Shown one piece after another: positions 26,740 to 36,094 of a stretch of 64,000 bases of DNA. Position numbers and translations under genes: made by a program. This stretch comes from an uncultured Bacilli bacterium (GTDB lineage: Bacteria; Bacillota_I; Bacilli_A; RFN20; CAG-631). The notes under the pieces were generated by a model. That model was not told where the DNA came from. It searched no databases and saw only the letters and a program-made list of their open reading frames with translations. The stretch spans positions 1-64,000 of the forward strand of contig CAKPXF010000009.1 of assembly GCA_934201705.1 (NCBI GenBank), given 5' to 3'. Positions within the stretch are counted from its first letter, which is position 1. The number at the start of each line of letters is the position of its first letter.

Positions 26740-29478
26740 TTAATTAAAATTTTTTGTTAAATCTAATACACCATCAGCTTGATACTCTTTTAATAAATCT
26801 TCCTTTTTAAAAGTTTCATCTTTAGTTAAACTGCTAGCAGCCCAATCCCAATTACCAACTACATAGCCATATGGTGTGCCATCGGTATTTTTAATATACA
26901 TAATGCCTTTTCCATAAAACCAGCCATGGTTAATTGTATCAAAGCCTCCGACATATCTATCGAATATTTTAGTATTTAATACTTCAGCTGTTTGATTTGT
27001 ATAATTAACAAACCAGCCACAGGCTTCAGTACTTGTCCAAACATTTTCACCTTGGCCTACACGTTGGAAATTACCATCACCTAAGTATAAAACATCACCC
27101 TCATAATATTGTCCGCCAAAATTGATTTTTCCTTTTCCTGTTGTATTAGCTTTTGGATAAGCCATTCCTTCCATTTCTCCAGTAAAGTATTGAATGCCAT
27201 TTTCATTAGTATGATAACTTTTAAAAATATAAGTTCCTATTTGATTAGCAGTTGTACCATTTACAAATTTACCTCTATAAGAATTTGCATCTTTATGATC
27301 ACCAGTAGTTGACCAAGAAAAGAAACCATTTTCATCCTCAAACGTATCATTTACAAACTTTCCTTCATAATACATATTGTTTGGATAAGTAAAACGACCT
27401 TCTTTTTTTGTGCCATCAGCATTTAGCTTTCCAACAAATTTTGAACCATCATCATATGTAATTTCGCTAATAAAGCTTTTTGTAATATTTAAAATGCCAT
27501 CAGCTTGATACTCTTTTAATAAATCTTCCTTTTTAAATGTTTCATTTTCAGTTAAAGTAGCTGCTTTCCAATCCCAATTACCAACTACATAACCAAATGG
27601 AGTACCATCAGTATTTTTAATATACATAATACCTTTTCCATAAAACCAGCCATGGTTAACTGTATCAAAGCCACCGACATATCTATCGAATACTTTAGTA
27701 TTTAATACTTCAGCTGTTTGATTTGTATAATTAGCAAACCAGCCACAGGCTTCAGTACTTGTCCAAACGTTTTCACCTTGGCCTACACGTTGGAAATTAT
27801 CATCACCTAAGTATAAAACATCACCCTCATAATATTGTCCGCCAAAATTGATTTTTCCTTTTCCTGTTGTATTGGCCTTTGGATAAGCCATTCCTTCCAT
27901 TTCACCAGTAAAGTATTGAATTCCATCTCCATTATTATAAAATGAAGGAAATGTATAAGTACCAATTAAACCATCTGTTGTATTATTTTCAAATCTTCCT
28001 CTATAAGATGGACCATCCTTTAATTCACCAGTAGTTGACCAAGAAAATAAACCATTTTCATCTTCAAATTTATCGTTTACAAACTTTCCTTCATAGTACA
28101 TGTTATTTGGGTATGTTAAACGCCCTTGACATCTTGTACCATCATTATTTATAGCTCCAACAAATTTTGAACCATCCTCATAGGCTATTTCTCCATATAA
28201 AGATTTAGTAATATTTAATACTCCTTCAGCTTGATATTCTTCTAGCAAATCTTCTTTTTTAAATGTTTCGTCTTTAGTTAAAGTGCCTGCTTTCCAATCC
28301 CAATTACCAACTACATAACCAAATGGAGTACCATCAGTATTTTTAATATACATAATACCTTTTCCATAAAACCAGCCATGGTTAACTGTATCAAAGCCAC
28401 CGACATATCTATCGAATACTTTAGTATTTAATACTTCAGCTGTTTGATTTGTGTAATTAGCAAACCAACCACAATTTTCAATATCACTCCAAACATTTTC
28501 ACCTTGTCCTACACGTTGGAAATTGTTGTTTCCTAAATATACAACATCGCCTTCATAATATTGTCCACCAAAATTAATTTTACCTTTTCCAGTTGCACCA
28601 ACAGCTGGGAAAGCAAAGCCCTCTATTTTACCAGTCCAATATTGAAGTCCTGTTCCATTACTATAAAATGATGGGAATGTATATGTTCCTTCTTGTCCGT
28701 TAGGTGTTCCATTTACAAATTTTCCTCTATAAGAGTTTCCGTTTTTATAATCACCAGTAGTTGACCAAGAAAAGAAACCATCTTCATCTTCAAAATTATC
28801 ATTTACAAATTTACCTTCATAGTACATTTTATTAGTATATGTTAAGCGGCCTTCTTTTCTCGTAAAATCATCATTTACTAAGCCTTCATAAACAGTTCCA
28901 TCATTATAAACGTATTTAGCTTTTCCAATAGGCTTTCCTTGCTCCACTAAAACAGTCCATTTTCCACCATTTTTATCTTCTTTATTTACCCAATTTTCAA
29001 TACTATAAGTAAATTCTGCTGCCTTTGAATCATCATAAGTTTCATTTCCAATAGCAATTACTTTAATAATATAATTTCCTTCATCGTTTACTGCATTAAT
29101 TGTACTACCACTTGTGATTTCTACGTAATCATTAATTGTAATATCATCTTTAAAAATTGCAGCCTTATAGCAACTAGCATTAAAAACCTCATCAAATGAA
29201 ATAACAAATTTGCTATTATCCTCACTTGATCTAACAACATTTAAATTTGTAGGAGCCTGTAATGCTTCCTTTTCAGTGGTTGATGAATCTTCACTGCTTG
29301 ACTTATCAATTGATGAGCTATCTTCTATACTACTGCTTGATTCATCTGTGGTTTTTGAACTATCCTCAACCATAGAACTTGAAGGTAACTCTTCACTGCT
29401 TGGATTATTTTGATTATTACAACCAACAACACCTAATGAAAATGCCATTAATACTGTTAATAAATTAATTTTCTTCAT
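26740..29478 (-). CDS. Giant MORN-repeat lipoprotein with three tandem 242-residue units
   Basis: A 912-residue surface lipoprotein. It has lipobox VVGC (Cys 20), a Ser/Glu/Asp-rich stalk (about 26-67), a fibronectin type III-like domain (about 75-165), then three near-identical 242-residue MORN units (about 187-911). Each unit contains MYYEGKFVND, FFSWSTTG, YRGKF, GKGKINFGGQYYEGD, the GWFYGKGIMYIK module and EDLLKEYQA. No catalytic motif is visible, so it is probably a binding or scaffold protein for the glycan. Start 29478 follows AAGGAG; the 21 codons before it lack a ribosome site. Confidence 0.84.
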   Translation of the reverse strand: MKKINLLTVLMAFSLGVVGCNNQNNPSSEELPSSSMVEDSSKTTDESSSSIEDSSSIDKSSSEDSSTTEKEALQAPTNLNVVRSSEDNSKFVISFDEVFNASCYKAAIFKDDITINDYVEITSGSTINAVNDEGNYIIKVIAIGNETYDDSKAAEFTYSIENWVNKEDKNGGKWTVLVEQGKPIGKAKYVYNDGTVYEGLVNDDFTRKEGRLTYTNKMYYEGKFVNDNFEDEDGFFSWSTTGDYKNGNSYRGKFVNGTPNGQEGTYTFPSFYSNGTGLQYWTGKIEGFAFPAVGATGKGKINFGGQYYEGDVVYLGNNNFQRVGQGENVWSDIENCGWFANYTNQTAEVLNTKVFDRYVGGFDTVNHGWFYGKGIMYIKNTDGTPFGYVVGNWDWKAGTLTKDETFKKEDLLEEYQAEGVLNITKSLYGEIAYEDGSKFVGAINNDGTRCQGRLTYPNNMYYEGKFVNDKFEDENGLFSWSTTGELKDGPSYRGRFENNTTDGLIGTYTFPSFYNNGDGIQYFTGEMEGMAYPKANTTGKGKINFGGQYYEGDVLYLGDDNFQRVGQGENVWTSTEACGWFANYTNQTAEVLNTKVFDRYVGGFDTVNHGWFYGKGIMYIKNTDGTPFGYVVGNWDWKAATLTENETFKKEDLLKEYQADGILNITKSFISEITYDDGSKFVGKLNADGTKKEGRFTYPNNMYYEGKFVNDTFEDENGFFSWSTTGDHKDANSYRGKFVNGTTANQIGTYIFKSYHTNENGIQYFTGEMEGMAYPKANTTGKGKINFGGQYYEGDVLYLGDGNFQRVGQGENVWTSTEACGWFVNYTNQTAEVLNTKIFDRYVGGFDTINHGWFYGKGIMYIKNTDGTPYGYVVGNWDWAASSLTKDETFKKEDLLKEYQADGVLDLTKNFN
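26743..28920 (-). repeat. Three tandem 726-bp in-frame repeats
   Basis: The marker CCAGCCATGG occurs at 26920, 27646 and 28372, exactly 726 bases (242 codons) apart. Long flanking blocks are almost identical at DNA level, which indicates recent duplication or gene conversion. The outer boundaries are approximate. Confidence 0.88.
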
Positions 29479-29512
29479 GTTTTTCTCCTTTTTATTTGTA
29501 TTTTTTAGCAAA

Positions 29513-31216
29513 TTATTTATTTGCTTTATAATAATTTCCATTTACAATACTTTTAACTTCATCAATTGGTAGCTTTAGCTTTCTATTTGCATAAACTAAG
29601 CCATTTGTTTCTTGCTCAACATCAGCAAGTTGAGTATAGCAAAAGCCCGATAAATAATTTAATTTGTATATTGCCTTAAATAAATCATTCATTCTATTTT
29701 TTAAGGTGTCTAAATTATTAGCTTTATCTCCGTATCCCCAACCATCTTGATCTTGAATGGCTATTCCTCCAAATTCCGTTAGCATGATTGGTTGGTTTTG
29801 ATATTTATTATTATTTGCAAAGGCTTTTCCATAGCCATTAACTATATAATTATTTGTAATATTATCTTTATCGTTATAGCATTTATAGAATTCATTAGCA
29901 TCTTGCTGATATTCATGTAATGATAAAATATCAGTGTTTGATAAATTAAACCAGCCATCATTAGCAATAACTAGCCTTGTATCATCATATTTTTTAACTT
30001 TATCTTTTAATAATGACACATAGCTTTGTACTTCTTCATTATTGTTAATTTGAGGAATTCCCCATGATTCATTAAAGATTACATAGGTAATAATTGATGG
30101 TGAATTATAATTTTGATCAATTATATTAAATAAATCATTATTAATTTCTTCCTTCATTTTATTTGAATATTCATAGCATGAAGGAAGCTCACTCCACAAA
30201 AGAAAGCCAAATCTATCAGCTAAATAGTAAAGTAGTGGTTGTTCAACCTTTTGATGGATTCTGCAACCATTAAAGCCAAATTCCTTCATTAGGTTAAAAT
30301 CTTGTAAAATGTTTTCCTTTGTTAATGTTAAACCTTGATCCTTATAATATCCTTGATTTAATATGAATTTTAAGAATTCTTTTTGATTATTTAAATAAAT
30401 AAAGCCATTATTTACTTTAACGCTTCTAAAGCCAAAATATGTTTCAACACAATCAGCATTACTTGAATTTAATGTTAATTTTACATCATATAAATTTGGG
30501 TTGTTTAATGACCATAACTTAACGTTATCAATTTTAAAGTTTCCTTTATATAAAATATCATCCTTTAAGGTAAAAGATTTAATTATTTCGTTATCAAAGT
30601 AAATCTCAATTCTTAATAATTCTTTTCCAGTAGTTTTAATTTCATAATTTACATTACCATTTTCATCACCTGAGAATTTTGCATATTCTATATGTTTATT
30701 TCCACATTTTTCAAGATAAATCGATTGATAAATTCCAGTTGTTTGCACATACCAGCATTCGTGGCTATCTTTTATTTCTCTTTGCTTACCGCGTAACTGC
30801 TCTTTTGAAAATGAATCATGCACATCTACTTTTAAAACATTATTACCTTTTTTAATAAATTTTGATACATCAAAAGAAAATGAAGTAAAACCGCCTTTAT
30901 GAAAGCCAACATAGTAATCATTCAAGTACACATTACATTCATAATCAACGGCATTAAAGTGAAGTAAATAATTTGTTGTTTCAGTAATTTCAAAATTTAT
31001 TTCATACAAAACATGCTTATACATATTTTGATCATTAATTCCACTTTTTAAGGTTTCATAAGAAAATGGAAGTAATATTTTGTTTTTAGATTTTATTAAA
31101 TCTGTTTCATTATCATATATATAAAAATCACATTCTTTATCTAATAATTGATAATCTTTTCTTCTCCATCTAGGATTTGGATAATCATAATATTTAATGT
31201 CTTCTTTTTTAATCAT
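29513..31216 (-). CDS. GH2-family glycosidase (intracellular)
   Basis: A 567-residue glycoside hydrolase family 2 enzyme: N-terminal jelly-roll (about 40-180), immunoglobulin-like domain (about 180-275) and TIM barrel. The acid/base Glu is in FNESWG and the nucleophile Glu in TEFGG, and GCRIHQKVEQPLLYYLADRFGFLLWSE... is a GH2 barrel landmark (first residues quoted only). It could be a beta-galactosidase, beta-glucuronidase or beta-mannosidase; motifs alone do not decide. No signal peptide, so it acts on imported oligosaccharides. It overlaps the upstream permease gene by four bases. Confidence 0.85.
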   Translation of the reverse strand: MIKKEDIKYYDYPNPRWRRKDYQLLDKECDFYIYDNETDLIKSKNKILLPFSYETLKSGINDQNMYKHVLYEINFEITETTNYLLHFNAVDYECNVYLNDYYVGFHKGGFTSFSFDVSKFIKKGNNVLKVDVHDSFSKEQLRGKQREIKDSHECWYVQTTGIYQSIYLEKCGNKHIEYAKFSGDENGNVNYEIKTTGKELLRIEIYFDNEIIKSFTLKDDILYKGNFKIDNVKLWSLNNPNLYDVKLTLNSSNADCVETYFGFRSVKVNNGFIYLNNQKEFLKFILNQGYYKDQGLTLTKENILQDFNLMKEFGFNGCRIHQKVEQPLLYYLADRFGFLLWSELPSCYEYSNKMKEEINNDLFNIIDQNYNSPSIITYVIFNESWGIPQINNNEEVQSYVSLLKDKVKKYDDTRLVIANDGWFNLSNTDILSLHEYQQDANEFYKCYNDKDNITNNYIVNGYGKAFANNNKYQNQPIMLTEFGGIAIQDQDGWGYGDKANNLDTLKNRMNDLFKAIYKLNYLSGFCYTQLADVEQETNGLVYANRKLKLPIDEVKSIVNGNYYKANK

Positions 31217-32040
31217 CCCTTTATACCTCCACTATTTCCTTCAACAAAATACTTTTGACCAAAAATGAATATTACAATGATAGGAAGTGCTGAAATAAAA
31301 GCACAGGCCATTAGTATTCCTTTCATCGATGTATCACTCATAATTGTTAAATATAGTCCTGAAGCTATAGTTCTACTGCTATCGCCTTCAGTAACAATTA
31401 ATGGCCATAAGAAATCATTCCATGCTCCTTGAAATGTAAATAATATTAATGAAATTAAAACTGGCTTACACATTGGCATAATAACTCTTGCATAAACAGT
31501 TAAATCACTTGCCCCATCAATACGTGCTGCTTCATCATAATCAAATGGAATATCCATCATAAACTGCCTTAATAAAAATACTCCACCAACTCCTGAAAGC
31601 CCTGGTAAAATCATAGCTAATAAGCTATTATATAATCCAAGCTTACTAATAATTATGAAATTTGGAACAATATTAATAATTCCTGGAATTACCATTGAAA
31701 CTAAGCATAGATTAAACAAGATTTTTTGCCCTTTGAATTTTAATCTTGTAAAAGCAAAGGCTGCAAGAGAGGCAATCAATATGTATATAAATGTCTGACT
31801 AAATGAAACTATAAACGAATTTTTAAGCCACGTAAACAAGTAAGGTGATCTATCTTTAACTTTAATAAAATTCTCAATTGTTATTCCTTTAAAAAATGTA
31901 TTAAAGCCTTCAAACATATGAGGAATATTAACCTCTTTTTGAAAGGCTAGCATTAAACCAAATAAGCTAGGAGTTAATGATAGAATTGTACAAATAATAA
32001 CTAAGGTGTAAACGATAGCATTAAATTTAGTGCTTCTCAT
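31213..32040 (-). CDS. Sugar ABC importer permease (MalG-type)
   Basis: A 275-residue inner-membrane permease of the CUT1 class with six membrane segments. The EAA loop, which docks the ATPase, is visible as YDEAARIDGASDLTVYARVIMP. It pairs with the MalF-type permease, whose gene it overlaps by 14 bases, and with the binding lipoprotein first in the operon. No MsiK/MalK-like ATPase is encoded in this window's locus, so a shared ATPase elsewhere in the genome is probably used. Confidence 0.88.
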   Translation of the reverse strand: MRSTKFNAIVYTLVIICTILSLTPSLFGLMLAFQKEVNIPHMFEGFNTFFKGITIENFIKVKDRSPYLFTWLKNSFIVSFSQTFIYILIASLAAFAFTRLKFKGQKILFNLCLVSMVIPGIINIVPNFIIISKLGLYNSLLAMILPGLSGVGGVFLLRQFMMDIPFDYDEAARIDGASDLTVYARVIMPMCKPVLISLILFTFQGAWNDFLWPLIVTEGDSSRTIASGLYLTIMSDTSMKGILMACAFISALPIIVIFIFGQKYFVEGNSGGIKG

Positions 32041-32941
32041 TATTACTTCCCCCTTTATTTAAAGCAACCTTAAGTGAAAGTAGTGAAAATACTCCCATAA
32101 TAGCTGCTAAAATTAAAGACATAGTACTAGCTCGTCCATATTTATTAGCCCCAAATGCCGTATTATAAATATTTTGAATAACAACCTCAGTAGAAGCAGT
32201 TCCAGGTGTTAACACCATTGGTTGTCCCATAACATTAAAGCAAGATAGTATTGTCATTACTATTACATATGAAAATGTATTAGCAAGAGATGGTAATGTT
32301 ACGTACATAACCTTTTTAAAACTATTAGCTCCATCAATATCAGCTGCTTCATATAATTCTTTAGGAATGTTTTGAAGGCCTGCTGTAAATAAAATCATAT
32401 TGCCACCAATTCCCCACCATGTTGAAAGTAAAAATATCGATATCCATTGGTATGGTTGCGATGTTAACCAAGGTATTTCTTTTTTAAACATTAAATTAAA
32501 TATTCCTGTATTTGAATCTAAAAAGATAATAAATATAATACCAACAGTTGTAATTGATAAAATGCCCGGAAAATAAATTAATGCTCTAGCTATAGAAAAT
32601 CCTTTTAGCTTAAAGTTTAATAAATAAGCAATTAAAAATGGAATAATAATAAGTATTGGAACCTGAACGCCAACGAATAATAATGTATGGCCCATAGCCT
32701 TCCAATAGTATTCACCAGTATATGATTTAAAATTGAATATCAATTTATAATTATCAAAATTATTCCATTTCATTATACTAATATCATCAGCACAATCAGT
32801 AAAACTTAAGATAACTGTTAGTATTACTGGAACTAGGCAAAATGTCATAAAAAATATCATGTAAGGTAAGATAAATAAATATGGTGAAAGTATTTTAAAT
32901 ACCTTCTTCACATTAAATTTTTGAATTTTTAAATTATTCAT
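32027..32941 (-). CDS. Sugar ABC importer permease (MalF-type)
   Basis: A 304-residue permease with six membrane segments and the EAA loop ELYEAADIDGANSFKKVMYVTLP. Partner of the MalG-type permease; together they would form the channel for oligosaccharides released at the cell surface. One base separates it from the solute-binding lipoprotein gene. Confidence 0.88.
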   Translation of the reverse strand: MNNLKIQKFNVKKVFKILSPYLFILPYMIFFMTFCLVPVILTVILSFTDCADDISIMKWNNFDNYKLIFNFKSYTGEYYWKAMGHTLLFVGVQVPILIIIPFLIAYLLNFKLKGFSIARALIYFPGILSITTVGIIFIIFLDSNTGIFNLMFKKEIPWLTSQPYQWISIFLLSTWWGIGGNMILFTAGLQNIPKELYEAADIDGANSFKKVMYVTLPSLANTFSYVIVMTILSCFNVMGQPMVLTPGTASTEVVIQNIYNTAFGANKYGRASTMSLILAAIMGVFSLLSLKVALNKGGSNNEKH

Positions 32942-32942
32942 A

Positions 32943-34235
32943 TTATTGTTCAGCTAACCATCTTTTAAAGTTATTTGCCTTTTCATTTAAAGCATTTGTA
33001 GCAGTAGCATCATTATTTAAAGCGCTGGCAACAGCAGAGCCCATATAATTATAAACTTCATAGAAATAATTATATGTACTTCCAAGTTTTGCTTTATAAG
33101 CTGTTTTTGTAAAAGCATCTAAATAAGGAATATTTTTATATTCATCTAATGCATGGACTGAAGTTCTAGCAGGAACCTGCCCAGCTTTTCCCCATTCAAG
33201 TGAATTTGTTGAAATATAATTAATAAATGTATAACTAGCATTTTTAATTGCATCAGTTGTAGTTGTGTTTTTAGCAAAACAAAATTGATGAGAGCCAGCA
33301 AAGGAAACACCATTATCAGCAGTAGACATTGGCATAGGAATTACTCCTAAATTACCATCACTTGCAAAATCACATGATTCCTTTAGTGTATCAATCATCC
33401 AAGGGCCATCAAAATAAAAGGCAGATTTTCCAGCTTTAAATAGTGTTAAATCACCACCATTTGAAACTGTTGATGGAGAAATTGGATTATCGCCATATTT
33501 TAAGGATACTAATTTTTCAAGTACCTTTACGCAGGCATCATTAGTAAAAGTAATATTATTTGAAGAATCAATTATATCTGAATTATTTTGTAATACCTGT
33601 GAATAGAAAATATCTTTAGTAATTGAATACATATTTGGAATTGCCCAACCATAAGTGCCATTACCTGTAAATTTTAAACAATCAGCATAAAAATCTTCCC
33701 AACTTGCATATTCATTTAATGTTCCATTAGTTAATTCTTTATTATAAAAAATTGCTGTTGGATGCATATCAAGAGGAAATGAGTAACGATGATTATTTAT
33801 ATTTCCAATTTCATAAGCGGCAGGTAAAAAATCACTTTCACTTAAATTAAATGTCTCCATTATATCATCCATTGTTGTAATCATATTTCTTGAAATTACA
33901 GATCCTAGTCTATTTGCTGGAACTGCAATAATATTTGGAGAAAATTTTGGATTATTCTTTTGTTGATAAAATTTTGTAAATAAGGTATCCCAATTTAATC
34001 TATTTACTTCAACTTTTATTTTTCCTTTATATTCTTCATTAAATTTATCAACCATATTACCCATATGATCACCATCTGTTCCAGTAAATCCATGCCAAAA
34101 CTTTAAAGTAATTTCTTCTTGTGTTTCAGAATTCGATGAATTATTTGCTTCACTATTAGTAATATTATCATTACAAGAAGCAACAAACATTGTAGCTACT
34201 GATAAAGCCAAGAACTTTAATAAATTTCTTTTCAT
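32943..34235 (-). CDS. Sugar-binding lipoprotein of the ABC importer
   Basis: A 430-residue family 1 extracellular solute-binding protein, tethered by lipobox VASC (Cys about 21). ITLKFWHGFTGTDGDHMGNMVDKF (first residues of the fold) and YFDGPWMIDTL are typical of the maltodextrin/oligosaccharide-binding group. First gene of the ten-gene glycan operon, directly after a promoter and opposite a divergent AraC regulator. The exact sugar is unknown; enzymes in the operon suggest arabinose-, fructose- or galactose-containing oligosaccharides. Confidence 0.88.
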   Translation of the reverse strand: MKRNLLKFLALSVATMFVASCNDNITNSEANNSSNSETQEEITLKFWHGFTGTDGDHMGNMVDKFNEEYKGKIKVEVNRLNWDTLFTKFYQQKNNPKFSPNIIAVPANRLGSVISRNMITTMDDIMETFNLSESDFLPAAYEIGNINNHRYSFPLDMHPTAIFYNKELTNGTLNEYASWEDFYADCLKFTGNGTYGWAIPNMYSITKDIFYSQVLQNNSDIIDSSNNITFTNDACVKVLEKLVSLKYGDNPISPSTVSNGGDLTLFKAGKSAFYFDGPWMIDTLKESCDFASDGNLGVIPMPMSTADNGVSFAGSHQFCFAKNTTTTDAIKNASYTFINYISTNSLEWGKAGQVPARTSVHALDEYKNIPYLDAFTKTAYKAKLGSTYNYFYEVYNYMGSAVASALNNDATATNALNEKANNFKRWLAEQ

Positions 34236-34289
34236 TTTTCTTACGCTCCTTTTAATCTTTAAGTATTAATTCTTTTATTTACTAAAGTA

Positions 34290-34317
34290 ATTATAATATA
34301 AGTACATTTGTAAACAA
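34290..34317 (-). promoter_or_regulatory. Promoter of the glycan-utilisation operon
   Basis: -35 TTGTTT (34312-34317), 16-base spacer and -10 TATAAT (34290-34295), minus strand. It faces away from the AraC gene promoter. Confidence 0.65.
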
Positions 34318-34341
34318 ATAACAAAAAATGCCAATAAACGC

Positions 34342-34363
34342 CTAAAAGTTGCTCTGCTTTTAG
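34342..34363. promoter_or_regulatory. Inverted repeat between the divergent promoters
   Basis: CTAAAAG-N8-CTTTTAG lies midway between the operon promoter and the AraC gene promoter, a natural place for an activator site. AraC proteins often prefer direct repeats, so this could also be a site for the two-component regulator. Confidence 0.4.
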
Positions 34364-34381
34364 CAAATGGTTATATAAAAT

Positions 34382-34410
34382 TTGCTATATTTGTACGAAT
34401 AGTATAAAAT
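34382..34410 (+). promoter_or_regulatory. Promoter of the AraC-family gene
   Basis: TTGCTA (34382-34387), 17-base spacer and TAAAAT (34405-34410); SD GAGGAT follows before the ATG at 34429. Confidence 0.5.
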
Positions 34411-34428
34411 TATAGTAGAGGATAACCT

Positions 34429-35292
34429 ATGAAAAAGCTAAAATATAAATTAAGTGAACACTTTAAAGAAACTAGAACAAAGCAATCACGTTTTATTCAT
34501 AATGAAAATGCCATTTCTGATTCAATTCCACAGATTTTTTATTTTATTGATTGTGGCTATGAATATAACAATCAAAAATATTATCATGAAAGAGAAAATT
34601 ATATGGCATATATGATAACTTATACTGTAAGTGGTAATGCTAAACTATGGTACAAGGGTAAAAATTATATATTATGTCCTGGAGATTTATGTATAATTAA
34701 TCTTCAAAACAAAAATGTTATTAAGGTTCTTGAAAACAATCATTGGGAAATATATTTTATTCATGTAATAGGGGCTAATATTGATGATATTTATCATAAA
34801 TTTACTAGTATTTGTGGGCATATAAAGCATAATTTTAATCCGCAAATTATGGTTGAAACAATTAATAAATTATTAGATGGCTGTGAAATATATGAAAGTT
34901 CTTCCTTAATATATCATTTGCTTATGGATATTTTACATCAATCATCATCATTAAAAAATGATAGCATTGGTATTAGCAAAGCTATCACATATATTTATGA
35001 AAATTATAAAGATGATTTATCAATTGATGATATTTGTAAAGAAATAAACTTTTCAAAATATTACTTTATTAGACAATTTAAGGCAATTACTGGAGTTACA
35101 CCAAAGCAAATGATTCTAGAATTGCGCCTTAAAAAAGCTTGTAAAATGATAAGCTCATCAAATGATGACTTTGCAGTTATTGCTGAAGCTTGTGGTTTTA
35201 AAACAAGCAAAAATTTATATTATACATTTGAAAAGTATTATGGTATTAATCCAACCTCCTATAAAAAAACTAAAATAAATAAGGATAACTAA
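34429..35292 (+). CDS. AraC-family regulator of the glycan locus
   Basis: A 287-residue regulator. The N-terminal half is a cupin-like sugar-sensing domain (LCPGDLCIINLQNK is its signature turn). The C-terminal 100 residues hold the two AraC helix-turn-helix motifs (LSIDDICKEINFSKYYFIRQFK and FAVIAEACGFKTSKNLYYTF). Divergent from the sugar-binding lipoprotein gene, it most likely activates the operon when the imported sugar binds. Ligand unknown. Confidence 0.85.
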   Translation: MKKLKYKLSEHFKETRTKQSRFIHNENAISDSIPQIFYFIDCGYEYNNQKYYHERENYMAYMITYTVSGNAKLWYKGKNYILCPGDLCIINLQNKNVIKVLENNHWEIYFIHVIGANIDDIYHKFTSICGHIKHNFNPQIMVETINKLLDGCEIYESSSLIYHLLMDILHQSSSLKNDSIGISKAITYIYENYKDDLSIDDICKEINFSKYYFIRQFKAITGVTPKQMILELRLKKACKMISSSNDDFAVIAEACGFKTSKNLYYTFEKYYGINPTSYKKTKINKDN

Positions 35293-36093
35293 TTATTTAT
35301 TTTTATTTTTTAAGGAATAAAGTAATGCGTTTTTTTCTTCGGCCCAGGAATACTTTTTCATGTATTCTCCATTATAATTATTAAGAATAGTTAAATCTCC
35401 TTTTAAAATTCTAAATAAATCGCATTCTACATTATCCATATTAATGTATTTTTTTCTTACATCGCTTTTTACAATATTATCTATATTTAATATTTTTAAA
35501 GTGTCAAGTAAACGTTTATATGTATTTCTAAATAATGCTTTGCTACATTCATCATCGCCTCTATTTGGCCATAAAATTGAAATTGCCTCACTAGTTGTTA
35601 ATCCAGCTTCATTTTTATCAACTAATAAAGCAAGTAATTCTTCAACCTTACCTCTTGAAAAGGATACAACCTCACCATTAACCTTTAAAATAAAATCAGG
35701 AATAGTTTGAATAATTACATTGTTAGTTAATATAGGCTTTATTCTTAATGCTTTATTTATTTCCTTTTGAATATCTTCAACAAAATATGGCTTTAATACA
35801 TAGCCTATTGCGTTAACATTAAATGCTTCCAAAGCATATTGATTATAAGCTGTTAAAAAAACAATATGAATGTTTTTATTAATGCTAGTTAATTCTTTGG
35901 CCAATTCTAAACCATGCATTTCATTCATTTCCATATCAATAAAAGCCATATCTACATTATTTTCTTTAATAAAAGAAATCGCATCAGTAGGATGAATAAA
36001 TAAATTTAAGCTATCCACTTCTTTACATTTGTTTATTGTATAATAAAAATTATCTAAAGCTGGTTTTTCATCATCAATGCATATTATTTTCAT
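35293..36093 (-). CDS. Response regulator with SARP-like DNA-binding output
   Basis: A 266-residue response regulator. The receiver domain spans about 1-120, with IDDE acidic pair, phosphorylated Asp in MAFIDMEMNE, Thr in FLTAYNQ and Lys in VLKPY. The C-terminal half (SRGKVEELLALLVDKNEAGLTTSEAI..LWP) resembles the winged-helix/BTAD output of SARP-type regulators, not the LytTR domain that usually partners this kinase class. Start 36093 is set by SD GGAGGT. It follows its kinase, with the start codon one base beyond the kinase stop. Confidence 0.83.
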   Translation of the reverse strand: MKIICIDDEKPALDNFYYTINKCKEVDSLNLFIHPTDAISFIKENNVDMAFIDMEMNEMHGLELAKELTSINKNIHIVFLTAYNQYALEAFNVNAIGYVLKPYFVEDIQKEINKALRIKPILTNNVIIQTIPDFILKVNGEVVSFSRGKVEELLALLVDKNEAGLTTSEAISILWPNRGDDECSKALFRNTYKRLLDTLKILNIDNIVKSDVRKKYINMDNVECDLFRILKGDLTILNNYNGEYMKKYSWAEEKNALLYSLKNKNK

Positions 36094-36094
36094 A

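Noticed and set aside
26743..28920. Repeats as a CRISPR array or assembly artefact
   Set aside because: The unit is 726 bases, in frame and coding, with distinct substitutions in each copy. That does not fit a CRISPR array and argues against simple collapse or duplication error.
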